Shown piece after piece: positions 18,142-26,346 of a stretch of DNA of 64,000 nucleotides. Source of the DNA: Bradyrhizobium sp. B097 (GTDB lineage Bacteria; Pseudomonadota; Alphaproteobacteria; Rhizobiales; Xanthobacteraceae); contig NZ_CP152412.1 of the NCBI RefSeq assembly GCF_038957035.1, positions 7,374,501 through 7,438,500 of the forward strand, given 5' to 3'. How positions within the stretch are numbered: the stretch's first letter is position 1; each line of letters opens with the position of its first letter. The position numbers and the translations under genes were made by a program. The notes under the pieces are model-generated. The model saw only the letters and a list, made by a program, of their open reading frames with translations. It did no database searches and was not told where the DNA came from.

Positions 18142-18861
18142 ATGTTAGCGACCCCCATCTACATCATCTGCTCTCCTAGCCCGCAGGTCGGCAAAACCCT
18201 CATCGCTCGCCTCGTGAGCGAGTTCTTGCTGCTAAAAAATGGCTCGGCGCTCTCCTTCGATGTCAGTCTGAAGGAGCCGTCATTGCTCGATTACCTCCCC
18301 AACATCACGGAGACCGCAGATGTGATCGATACTTACGGCAAGATGAAGTTGATGGACCCGCTGATCATCCATGATGGGGTCGCCAAGGTGATCGATCTCG
18401 GCTTCCATGCCTTTGATGAATTCTTCAAGATGTGCGAGGAGATCGGATTTATGAGGGAGACGATGCGCGGCTATGTCGCGCCTATCATCCTCTTCGTCGC
18501 GGGGGCTGACCGCATCTCCGCTCGTAGTTATGACATGCTGCGGCGGCGGATTCCGCCGGCGGCACTCGTCACTGTCCACAACGAATTCGTGTTGCGCGGC
18601 GGACTACCTGATGCGATGGATGGCGAGCGGGTACTCCGGATTCCCGCGCTGCCGCTGTTTCTCAAGAGATATATCGACCGACTTAGCTTTTCCTTCACCG
18701 GATATCTGCGCGACGAGAAGGACTGGTCCACCGAACTGCATCAGTGGATCCGACGAAATTACACCATGTTTCGCGATCTGGAATCGAGTGTGATGCTGCG
18801 GCGACCCTATCGCTCCCGAGCGACGAATATCGAGAGCCTACGGAGCACAAGGGCACACTGA
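18142..18861 (+). CDS. Diverged ParA-like paralogue with degenerate Walker A
   Basis: 239 residues, same strand and 59 bases after the first ATPase gene. It shares the layout of its neighbour: SFDVSLKEPSL versus AFDTESPRGTL, PNITETADV versus PEITEIVDM, KVIDLG versus TVIDAR, and EEIGFM versus RDIGFL. Its nucleotide site reads SPSPQVGKT instead of KGGVGKTT: the GKT core is kept, but the first glycine and the signature lysine are lost. It could bind nucleotide weakly or act as a heterodimer partner. The start has no strong ribosome binding site. Function unknown. Confidence 0.65.
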   Translation: MLATPIYIICSPSPQVGKTLIARLVSEFLLLKNGSALSFDVSLKEPSLLDYLPNITETADVIDTYGKMKLMDPLIIHDGVAKVIDLGFHAFDEFFKMCEEIGFMRETMRGYVAPIILFVAGADRISARSYDMLRRRIPPAALVTVHNEFVLRGGLPDAMDGERVLRIPALPLFLKRYIDRLSFSFTGYLRDEKDWSTELHQWIRRNYTMFRDLESSVMLRRPYRSRATNIESLRSTRAH

Positions 18862-19193
18862 AATTCCGGCTCGCCATCCATTTCGCGATGGGAGGTGAAC
18901 GTGTGGAATTGCGATAAAGGATCCTTCACCCGGATCGAGTAGTCGAGAGTACTTCTTCGAGCCGGCACGCGCCCCCGACGCAATCAAACAAAGGCTGGAT
19001 TGTGTCTTCGTGGATGACAAGCTCGCCCTATTTGACATCGACCGCGAGGACCGATCCTGCAGCATCGGCTCATGCTGTCGCAGATTTCGGCGGGCAAGCG
19101 ACGATGACCCGGCTCTTGCCCCGCGGCCATTGCCAACTGATCAATTGAACGGCTGCATCTGCACTGACACAACGGATTTTAGGCAACGCCAGC
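18862..19193. other. Gene-free stretch
   Basis: Only short overlapping frames are present on either strand. I see no gene, repeat or clear signal. Confidence 0.35.
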
Positions 19194-19439
19194 TCAGTGC
19201 AACAGATCCGTGCCGCGGCCGATTAACTCGAGCATTGACTTCGCCTTGTTGATCTTGCGTGAGACGCGCTTCATTATCCGGATTGCCGCCTCTTCCGTCG
19301 CGATCAGCCCCGCTCTTTCGCAAGCTAGCCCGAAATGATGCATCACCTGTTCGTCGGATGGCGCGATACGATTTTGCAACAAGCTGGTCGTCAATGATGA
19401 GAGCATGTGCTCGACGACATCCTTCTCAGCCTCGATCAA
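19194..19439 (-). CDS. Small helical protein downstream of the SKWP effector
   Basis: 81 residues with a TTG start preceded by AGAAGGA at 7 bases, a good ribosome binding site. The protein is charged and predicted to be mostly helical; no family is recognised. It is on the same strand as the SKWP-repeat gene and starts about 150 bases after it. Size and position would suit an effector chaperone, but nothing in the sequence proves that. Confidence 0.45.
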   Translation of the reverse strand: MIEAEKDVVEHMLSSLTTSLLQNRIAPSDEQVMHHFGLACERAGLIATEEAAIRIMKRVSRKINKAKSMLELIGRGTDLLH

Positions 19440-19592
19440 GAACTAGTCCTTCTGATTGTTTGCTCAATTCTGCATAATGTGAACGCTGCCGACCGCATCA
19501 CCAGGGCGGCGCTCGCTGCGCGGGACTGTCGTGTCGAGACCTCGCCGCATCGTGCGCATTGAACACGGCTGCCGCGAGATTTCGTTGGTCGA

Positions 19593-21230
19593 TTACCTCG
19601 TCTGCCGGGACCACTTGTCCCCAACACGGGGCTGCACGGCTTCAGTTTGCGTGAGCTGCAGCTGCCTGATGATCTCCGCTATCGTCCGGTCGCCCGCGGC
19701 GTCTTGCGGCCATTTACTAAGGTCATTCAGCAGATTCTCCGATTCCAGCTTGGTAAAGTCAAAGAGCCGGGCACCGCGGCGAAGGACCTCATCGGCGATT
19801 GCGATCATGGCTTTGCGAGCGGCACTCTCTTGCGACCATTTGTTGAACCCGATCAGCAAACCCCTGAGGTCTTGGGCAGTGAAACCTGAGAGCCCCGCCT
19901 TGCGCTCGGCGCGGCGAACGACCTCGCCCGCGAGCACAACGGTCACTTGACCAAAAGGCAGTTCCTCCGGCCAGTTGCTGAAGCCGTTCACTAAATTCGC
20001 CAGTCCCTGCTGTGAGAAATCGCTGAGCTGAGCGGAGCGGCGCAAAACCTCACGCGCGAGTACGACCGCGGCCCGGCGAAAGGTGGTCTCTTCCGGCCAC
20101 CTGCCAAAGCCGTTCACCAGGTTCGCCAGCCCCTGCTGGGTAAGATCAGGGAGTTGGGCAGCACGGCAAAGCACCTCACCAGCGATCGCGACCGTCGCAT
20201 TGCGACAGATCGCATCTTCAGGCCATTTGCAAAACCCGTTCACAAGGTTCGAAAGTGCTTGCTGGGTATAGTGAGGAAGCTGGGCGGCACGGCGCAAGAG
20301 TTCACTTGCGATCGCCACTATCGCCTGACGAGTGACTGCCTCATCTGGCCATTTACTGAAGCCATTCACTAAATTCGCCAGATCCTGCTCGCTAAACTCG
20401 TGAAACCGAACGACACGTCCAAGGACTTCGCCCGCAATCGCGACTGTGACTTGACCAACGGGCAGCTCTTCCGGCCACTTGCTGAAGCCGTTCACCAGGA
20501 TGGCCAACCCCTGCTGGGCATAATCGCAGAGCCGGCCGGGACGGCGCAGGATCTCGCGCGCAAGCGCGGCCGCGGCTTGGCGTGAGGCCGCCTCTTCCGG
20601 CCATTTGCTGAATCCGTTGACGAGGCTCACCAGCCCTTGCTGTGTAAAGTCAGAGAGCTGGTGGCGGCGGCCTGCCCGGCATATGACCTCGCCCGCGATC
20701 GCGGCCGCGGCCTGACGAAAGTCTGCCTCTTCCGGCCATTTGCTGAAACCGTTTATCAACGCTGCCAGGCTTAGATTGTTCAATCGTTGAAGCGACCTGC
20801 TTTCCTCGCGACAAAAGTTAGCTATTCTGATCGCTCCGTTGCGACAATCCGCTCTACCGGAGTGCCGGCCGAATGATGCTGCAAATATAGAGAGGGCTCT
20901 AACTCCGACTTTCCCAATCAGGGCCTGGTCGAGCTGCGACACGCGAGAAGCTATTCTCTCGCAAGCGTCCCGGCCGGCATGGCCTCCGGCCTTTCGGCTC
21001 ACCGCGTTGCATGTCGTGGCATAGCCCCACGATCTCCCGGCACGGATGCTTTGCTCGAAACTCGGCAGAAATCTAGATTGAAACTCAACGGCGGCCTTTT
21101 GCAGAAACGCGGGGTGATCCGCCTTGCGCAGCTGCTTGTCGCACGTGACCACCGCAGTTGAGAATTCAACGATATCGCGAGCGCGATCGATTTCGCGTAA
21201 CGCCGTCGTCAAGTTGGTTTGAGCGGACAT
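19593..21230 (-). CDS. SKWP-repeat type III effector candidate (RipS/XopAD family)
   Basis: 545 residues. After an N-terminal region of about 145 residues come nine tandem repeats of 42 residues with the core QQGLANLVNGFSKWPEE, each giving a helical hairpin or HEAT-like unit; the last two are degenerate (GFNKWSQE, DLSKWPQD). The SKWP repeat defines large type III effectors of Ralstonia (RipS) and Xanthomonas (XopAD), which are often 1000-2500 residues, so this is a short version. It lies in an island with a T3SS. I found no good tts box upstream, so TtsI control is unproven. GC and codon use look like the rest of the island. Confidence 0.8.
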   Translation of the reverse strand: MSAQTNLTTALREIDRARDIVEFSTAVVTCDKQLRKADHPAFLQKAAVEFQSRFLPSFEQSIRAGRSWGYATTCNAVSRKAGGHAGRDACERIASRVSQLDQALIGKVGVRALSIFAASFGRHSGRADCRNGAIRIANFCREESRSLQRLNNLSLAALINGFSKWPEEADFRQAAAAIAGEVICRAGRRHQLSDFTQQGLVSLVNGFSKWPEEAASRQAAAALAREILRRPGRLCDYAQQGLAILVNGFSKWPEELPVGQVTVAIAGEVLGRVVRFHEFSEQDLANLVNGFSKWPDEAVTRQAIVAIASELLRRAAQLPHYTQQALSNLVNGFCKWPEDAICRNATVAIAGEVLCRAAQLPDLTQQGLANLVNGFGRWPEETTFRRAAVVLAREVLRRSAQLSDFSQQGLANLVNGFSNWPEELPFGQVTVVLAGEVVRRAERKAGLSGFTAQDLRGLLIGFNKWSQESAARKAMIAIADEVLRRGARLFDFTKLESENLLNDLSKWPQDAAGDRTIAEIIRQLQLTQTEAVQPRVGDKWSRQTR

Positions 21231-21984
21231 ACCACCTTCCGAGCTTTTACCGCAATGTCCTGCACGGCCACGCGCTCAATGCGACCGGTCATCGCCTCTG
21301 GCTGGATCCTAACCGCCTATGCAGTTGAGGCATCTGCTTGCGAGGGCCGGGCCTTTCACTCAGCGCGCTCTCGTTGCGCGGTGAGAAATGCGATTGCGGC
21401 TGTTGCCGGCTACATTGTGCATCATTCCATCACCTCTTGCCAGGTCGCGAGTCCGCATATTGCAGCGCGATTGAGGATAGCCAGCATCGCGTCGCCTCAT
21501 ACCCATGATGCAACTGGCCTTCGTGCCAGTCGCCCCCAAGCGACAAGGCAATTAGCGTGCCGTCGTTGCCCGATCATTATTTGCCAATGAATCATAGGAC
21601 GTCTGCCGGCCCGTGCCACCGCCTTTGCCCTTACGAGGCTACAACCTGACGCAACGTGAGATTCAAGCCAATAAATGAGCATCTTGACGCTAAATGTGCA
21701 CAGCTGTTGACGACAGAAATGATTATCAGTGGCGAGCTTATTGAGTTCGCCACTGATTCTGGCTGACATATCCCCTCTGATAGCTCAGGTCTTAAGCATG
21801 GCACTCGCGTTTTCTTTGTTTGAGGCGCGCGTGCGGCGTATCGGGATCAAGCTCGGCTTCCCACAAGGGACGAACATCGCGACCATGCCATTTCGTATGA
21901 CGTTGGTGAGCTCGCGTACTTCCCTCACTTTGTCGATTGAGACAATGATCGCGATGCCGGTAGCAGCGCGGCACTGACCACTTG
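21231..21984. other. Gene-poor stretch with one MerR-like motif
   Basis: Short frames overlap on both strands (for example 21497-21769 minus and 21785-21984 minus), none recognisable. The only structured feature I see is the repeat at 21639-21669. Confidence 0.35.
21639..21669 (-). repeat. MerR-operator-like 30-bp motif, copy 2
   Basis: Minus strand TTGAATCTCACGTTGCGTCA followed by GGTTGTAGC. Matches copy 1 (16963-16994) at all but about four positions. No ORF begins directly after it. Confidence 0.45.
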
Positions 21985-22350
21985 TCACTCCCGATGCCGG
22001 ACGATCGGCAGTTTGTCGACGCCTCGTTTCGACCGTCCCTTTCTTTCCGCCGCGGTTGGCATCACGCGGCGACATTCGACAAGCAAGCTTTTGAAATTGT
22101 CTCGAAGACAAAACATGGTCGCGTCCACATCCCCACGTCCTGTAAAGCGGTTGCAGAAGCGCATCACGTCTGGTCTGCAAGACGTCAAGACCTCTTCAGA
22201 CCTCCGACCGCGCGCGTGACCGTATCCCGTGCACAACATGGCCGCGATCGCAACCGCAGCAAGGGCGGCTGAATGGCGATACGCAGGGGAGGTCCAACCC
22301 GTTCGTCGCTTTTGGTTCACCAAACCTCTCTTAAGCCGCATATCCTTCAT
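21985..22350 (-). CDS. Secreted Cys-rich-repeat protein
   Basis: 121 residues. A basic N-terminus of about 28 residues leads to a hydrophobic signal stretch (AALAAVAIAAMLCTGYG) and a mature part with one Cys-rich repeat: C-x6-C-x14-C-x11-C in the segment from SCRPDVMRFC to LLVECRRVM. This spacing matches the cysteine-rich GLG1-type repeat found in small periplasmic proteins of rhizobia. Function unknown. It is transcribed on the same strand as the SKWP effector gene but 750 bases away. Confidence 0.55.
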   Translation of the reverse strand: MKDMRLKRGLVNQKRRTGWTSPAYRHSAALAAVAIAAMLCTGYGHARGRRSEEVLTSCRPDVMRFCNRFTGRGDVDATMFCLRDNFKSLLVECRRVMPTAAERKGRSKRGVDKLPIVRHRE

Positions 22351-22796
22351 GATCGTTCTGTGCCCTGCGATTATCGTCCTGTTTGCCGGGAAGCAGGCCC
22401 GGCGTTGGCAGCAACCGCCGTGCTATTGCAGGGCGGGCGTCGTCGTTGCCGTGCTTCCGAATCATCGTTCCACCACGCGCAACAGGCCTGTCGCCAAGAC
22501 TAACGCACAGCAAAAATCGGCCGCACACGCGGCCCGCGCAGTCGGCTATAGCGCTTGAGACATTCGCGATGTGGTCCCCAATATGACACTTCTGCAAAGG
22601 CGTCCGATCTTGCTTCGGAAGACCTACAACCTGACGTTACGGTCGATTCAAGCAATTTGAGCGTCGAGCGAGTGTCAATGCGCTCTGAGATGGGCATATC
22701 TCCATCATGACGTGAGCCGGTAGAACGCACTCTTTGACAATTGCACGCTTCTCCGGCTGCACCGCGTGCGAAACGTCATCCGGTATCGACCGATGA
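22351..22796. other. Gene-poor stretch
   Basis: I see no supported gene. A third copy of the MerR-like motif lies at 22624-22653. Confidence 0.35.
22624..22653 (-). repeat. MerR-operator-like 30-bp motif, copy 3
   Basis: The most diverged copy. On the plus strand it reads CTACAACCTGACGTTACG, then GTCGATTCAAG; the left half matches copies 1 and 2, the right half of the dyad is damaged. Confidence 0.4.
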
Positions 22797-23027
22797 TCGC
22801 TCGGCCTACAAGTTGGAGCGCAGCGTATTGTTGAAGGCGCCACAGACGGGCATAGCGATTCCGTCGGGTCGATCACCCGACAAGTGGCGTCGTCGCTGCT
22901 CGCTCTGTGTGACTCCGGCCAGCGTCTTAGCGCCTGCACGCTCAACGATGAGCAGGACCGACAGCTTTACGACCTGAACACGAGGTTCGAAGCGATCGGC
23001 CCAGAATACCTTGGTCTGGGCTGGTGA
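22797..23027 (+). pseudogene. C-terminal fragment of an unidentified gene
   Basis: A frame of 76 codons between a TGA at 22794 and a TGA at 23025 has coding-like composition (for example LNDEQDRQLYDLNTRFEAIG) but no start codon near its beginning. I do not recognise it. A NifA-type site at 22829-22844 falls inside it. Confidence 0.3.
22829..22844 (+). promoter_or_regulatory. Candidate NifA upstream activator site for the peroxidase gene
   Basis: Exact TGT-N10-ACA (TGTTGAAGGCGCCACA). It lies about 300 bases before the -24 element at 23137, farther than the usual 80-150 bases, so its role is uncertain. Confidence 0.45.
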
Positions 23028-23136
23028 TTGTCGTATCTGTGACGGACAGTTGATTTCGGAGGTTCAAGCCGCCTGCAGCTATTCCTATTCTGCGGTTCCT
23101 TGAGACCAAAATCAGCGCTTAGACCTTGAGCCCGAC

Positions 23137-23152
23137 TGGCACGGCGGTTGCT
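23137..23152 (+). promoter_or_regulatory. Sigma-54 promoter (-24/-12) of cytochrome c peroxidase gene
   Basis: TGGCACG, four bases, TTGCT: a perfect match to the RpoN consensus. It lies about 160 bases before the start codon at 23312. Confidence 0.8.
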
Positions 23153-23311
23153 ACTAACAGCGGCAAGCGTGAGACCTGGGTGCAGCCTAGCCACAACACG
23201 GAAGATGCCATTTGTCTTTGACTGCTGCCAGCCATTCTGCAGACGGCAGGCCGCGCGAATCCCGCGCGATGTTCGCGATTTCCAGCATCTACGACAACAA
23301 TAAGGCTCAGT

Positions 23312-24382
23312 ATGAGGAAATCAACGGCACGAGAGCTTTACATGGCAGGCAAGTTATGTGTTGTGGCCGTTGGGATTCTGGTTTCGTCAGCAGCGGGCGG
23401 CAATGATGATTTGATGAGCGCCGCGAGGCGGATTTTCAAGCCGATCCCCTCAGTCGCTCCCGCGATGAAGGATAACCCTACCACCCACGAAAAAGTCACG
23501 CTTGGCAAATCCCTGTTCTTCGATCCGAGGCTATCGGCGAGCGAGGTCATTAGCTGCAATACATGTCACAATCTTGGGACCGGCGGAGTAGATGCCGGTC
23601 CGATGTCGGTTGGTCATCGCTGGCAGCTAGGTTCGCGTCGCGCACCAACGGTCTATAACGCAGTCTTCAACGTGGCGCAGTTCTGGGATGGTCGCGCGGC
23701 AGACCTCAAGGCCCAGGCCGCAGGCCCTGTCCAGTCCAGCGTTGAAATGAATACGACGCCCGCTCGCGTGCTCATCACGTTGAATTCGATGAACGATTAT
23801 ATTGTTATGTTCAGTAAGGCGTTCCCCAACGATGCGGCGCCGGTTACCTTTGAAAATTTCGCCAAGGCGATCGAGGCTTTCGAGACGACATTGATCACAC
23901 CCGCCGCCGCCTTCGACCAGTACCTCGAGGGCGATGCGTATGCGCTTAGTGAGCAGCAGAAAGCAGGATTAAAGCTGTTCATCGAAAAGGGATGCTCCTC
24001 TTGCCACAATGGAATCAACGTCGGTGGACAGGATTACTTCCCGTTCGGTGCGATGGAAAGGCCAGCCGCTAGCCTGCTTCCTCGGGACGACAAGGGCCGT
24101 TTTGCCGTCACCAGGCTGCCCAGCGACGAGTATGTTTTTCGCTCCGCGCCGTTGCGCAACGTCGCATTGCGCTCCCCTTACTTCCATTCGGGCCAGGTTT
24201 GGAGCCTCAAACAAGCGGTTGGCGTGATGAGTGAGATTCAACTGGGCGTGAAGCTTGACGATACAGAAAAAGACGACATCGTCGCGTTTCTGAATTCACT
24301 CACCGGGCAGCTTCCTAAGATCGATTATCCGATATTGCCCGCGCGTACCGAAAAAACACCAAGGCCCTCTGTGGACAAATAG
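23312..24382 (+). CDS. Di-haem cytochrome c peroxidase (CcpA/MauG family)
   Basis: 356 residues. A short N-terminal hydrophobic signal directs it to the periplasm. Two haem c motifs are present: CNTCH (about residue 80) in the high-spin domain and CSSCH (about 230) in the electron-donating domain. GVDAGPMSVG and YFHSGQVWSLKQAV fit the bacterial peroxidase family. It reduces H2O2 to water with electrons from a small cytochrome. A perfect sigma-54 promoter upstream places it with nitrogen-fixing metabolism, in agreement with peroxide defence in microaerobic bacteroids. The start may also be the ATG at 23342. Confidence 0.88.
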   Translation: MRKSTARELYMAGKLCVVAVGILVSSAAGGNDDLMSAARRIFKPIPSVAPAMKDNPTTHEKVTLGKSLFFDPRLSASEVISCNTCHNLGTGGVDAGPMSVGHRWQLGSRRAPTVYNAVFNVAQFWDGRAADLKAQAAGPVQSSVEMNTTPARVLITLNSMNDYIVMFSKAFPNDAAPVTFENFAKAIEAFETTLITPAAAFDQYLEGDAYALSEQQKAGLKLFIEKGCSSCHNGINVGGQDYFPFGAMERPAASLLPRDDKGRFAVTRLPSDEYVFRSAPLRNVALRSPYFHSGQVWSLKQAVGVMSEIQLGVKLDDTEKDDIVAFLNSLTGQLPKIDYPILPARTEKTPRPSVDK

Positions 24383-24585
24383 AGCCACTACCGTAACAGA
24401 ACTAGGCGGTCGTCGAATGCTGAGGAATACGGCGCGCCCACGCAAGCTTCTCGTCCGTCCTGCACGGCAGGTTGGCGACGCGAACGTCTGAAACCCAACG
24501 ATACGATGCGGCCATTCCACACGCTGGGCTCGGACCTATGCGCGGTTCACCATGAGCCAAGCGGGCCGTGCACCGTATTTTTGAA
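24383..24585. other. Short non-coding spacer before the modC operon
   Basis: No gene recognised between the peroxidase stop and the sigma-54 promoter at 24586. Confidence 0.4.
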
Positions 24586-24601
24586 CGGCACGCAGATTGC
24601 T
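24586..24601 (+). promoter_or_regulatory. Sigma-54 promoter of the modC-like operon
   Basis: CGGCACG, CAGA, TTGCT: one mismatch (first base) to the TGGCACG-N4-TTGCW consensus. Starts 78 bases before the first gene of the group. No exact TGT-N10-ACA site was found in the preceding 200 bases. Confidence 0.65.
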
Positions 24602-24663
24602 GGGTAAGGAGCAAGGAGCTGCCGCGACGAAAGCGGTCGCGGCGGACCACCGCCGGAGTTCCA

Positions 24664-25170
24664 ATGAAGCCTATCCAATTGATCCTAATCGATCTGGTCT
24701 TGATGCTGCTTGCGCCTGAAATTGCAGAAGCCATGAATAAGGGCGTTGGCGCAAACTTCACATTGGCGGCTACGAAAGCTGTGCCCCCTTTCAAGCGGAT
24801 TGCCGGCGCCGAAGCGGTATTGAGCTCTGGCGAGAACCGACACCAAACGACGCAAGCCGTGCCATGTCAGCTCTCGGCGGACGCCCTTTCTCCGGCAAAG
24901 CTAGCTGAGAATTCCGCGACACTGAAACCCGCTTTATCTACGTCATCGACAAGCGCGCGCGGCAGCGTTCGATTACCAGCGCTCAAGATGCCGGCTGCCG
25001 TAACACCATCAATCCGCATTCCTGCGGCCGCACCTGAAGGCCTCCTCGGGGCGGAGACGCCGCGCTGGAGCGAAACAGACCGAATTGTCGGCGGTATGGT
25101 GATCGTCGCCTTTGCCGCCATTCTGCTCGTGAGCTTGATGGAAAGATGCAGCACAGGCACAGGTACGTGA
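24664..25170 (+). CDS. Membrane-anchored protein of unknown function preceding modC
   Basis: 168 residues from the ATG at 24664. It has an N-terminal hydrophobic stretch of about 15 residues (LILIDLVLMLLAPEIAEA), a Pro/Ala/Ser/Thr-rich middle of about 100 residues without predicted structure, and a C-terminal transmembrane helix (GGMVIVAFAAILLVSL). No family recognised. Its end overlaps the modC-like start by 25 bases, so translation is coupled. It occupies the slot where a ModA or ModB gene would be expected, but resembles neither. Confidence 0.5.
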   Translation: MKPIQLILIDLVLMLLAPEIAEAMNKGVGANFTLAATKAVPPFKRIAGAEAVLSSGENRHQTTQAVPCQLSADALSPAKLAENSATLKPALSTSSTSARGSVRLPALKMPAAVTPSIRIPAAAPEGLLGAETPRWSETDRIVGGMVIVAFAAILLVSLMERCSTGTGT

Positions 25171-26336
25171 GAAACGCAAATCCTGGCCAGATCGAGGTCG
25201 CCTTCAACGGCTCTCAGGCAAGCATCCCGCTGGATGCGCAGTTCAGCGTACCGGCCAATGGTGTCACGGCGATCTTCGGTCCGCCTGGGTGCGGCAAGAC
25301 CACACTCGCGCGCTGCATCGCCGGCGTTCAGCGTCTACCGAGCGGGTTTTGCGCCATCGATGGCGAGATTTGGCAGGATGAGACGACGTTTCTGCCGCCT
25401 CATCAGCGTCCCGTCGCATATGTATTTCAGCGACCGATTCTGTTTTCTCATTTGTCTGTCAAGCGCACCCTTCTGTACAACGCGCCAAAATCAAGACCGA
25501 CACTGATCGACTTTGATGGTGTGGTTGAATTGCTCGGCTTGGCGCCATTGCTTGACCGTCAGCCGTCATTTCTTTCTGGCGCCGAGCGACAGCGACTTGC
25601 CCTGGGCAGCGCACTGTTGTCCCAACCTCGGCTCCTTCTGCTGGACGACCCGCTCATTGTGCTCGACCGCCCCGCCAAGCGCGAGATTCTGCCATTTCTC
25701 GAGCGAATGCGTGAAGAGCTCACATTGCCTATGATCTATATCAGCCATGACATGGCTGACATCGAGCGCTTTGTCGATCATCTCGTCATGATGAGAGATG
25801 GCATTGTGACTGCGACTGGGCCGCTGCATGCCGTTCAGAGCGATCCAGCGCTTGCCGCGCGTGGCGAAGCGGCAGTTTGCGTTGACACCATCGTCGGCGG
25901 CTACGACGGGCGCTATGGGCTAATCATCCTCCGCCTCAAAGGCGCGCGTCTGTTGATACCGGGACCGCCGCTCAGACCCGGCGCACAGCTGCGGCTGCGC
26001 ATTGCAGCCGGCGATGTCAGCGTCGCGTGCGAGGTACCGCGCGCAAGTTCCATCCTCAATATCTTTCCCGCACGCATCAAAGCCTCTCTGCCGTTCGACG
26101 AAGCTGAGGTGACATTGGTTCTGGCTCTGGAAACAGGCCGATCGGGCGTGCCGCTTTTGGCCCGCATCCCGCGCCGCTCCTTTGATGCGCTAAAGCTCAG
26201 CAATGGAACGGACGTATTCGCCGAGGTCGCGCGCGCCTTGCCGGTCGCGGCCCCCGAGCGGTTGCTCATTACCCCGTCATCACCCGCAGGACTTCTTCAA
26301 CGGGTAAGCGCCGACACGAGAAACAGACAGCAATAG
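25146..26336 (+). CDS. modC: Molybdate-type ABC transporter ATPase, ModC-like
   Basis: 396 residues. Walker A GPPGCGKTT at 45-53, signature FLSGAERQR (near 140; the usual LSGGE is LSGAE), Walker B LLLLDDPL, and a switch His in ISHD. After the ATPase part (to about 235) come TOBE-like (Mop) beta domains typical of ModC for molybdate sensing. It would power molybdate import for the FeMo-cofactor, but no modA or modB lies nearby, so it must pair with a permease encoded elsewhere or has another role. Expressed from the sigma-54 promoter at 24586. Confidence 0.8.
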   Translation: MQHRHRYVRNANPGQIEVAFNGSQASIPLDAQFSVPANGVTAIFGPPGCGKTTLARCIAGVQRLPSGFCAIDGEIWQDETTFLPPHQRPVAYVFQRPILFSHLSVKRTLLYNAPKSRPTLIDFDGVVELLGLAPLLDRQPSFLSGAERQRLALGSALLSQPRLLLLDDPLIVLDRPAKREILPFLERMREELTLPMIYISHDMADIERFVDHLVMMRDGIVTATGPLHAVQSDPALAARGEAAVCVDTIVGGYDGRYGLIILRLKGARLLIPGPPLRPGAQLRLRIAAGDVSVACEVPRASSILNIFPARIKASLPFDEAEVTLVLALETGRSGVPLLARIPRRSFDALKLSNGTDVFAEVARALPVAAPERLLITPSSPAGLLQRVSADTRNRQQ

Positions 26337-26346
26337 GACCACGGCC

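Noticed and set aside
17333..18861. Plasmid or island partition (parAB) system
   Set aside because: Two ParA-like ATPases but no parB, no parS-like repeats and no replication gene nearby.
19593..21230. CRISPR-like or DNA tandem array
   Set aside because: The periodicity (126 bases) is due to the 42-residue protein repeats; the units are diverged at DNA level and there are no spacers.
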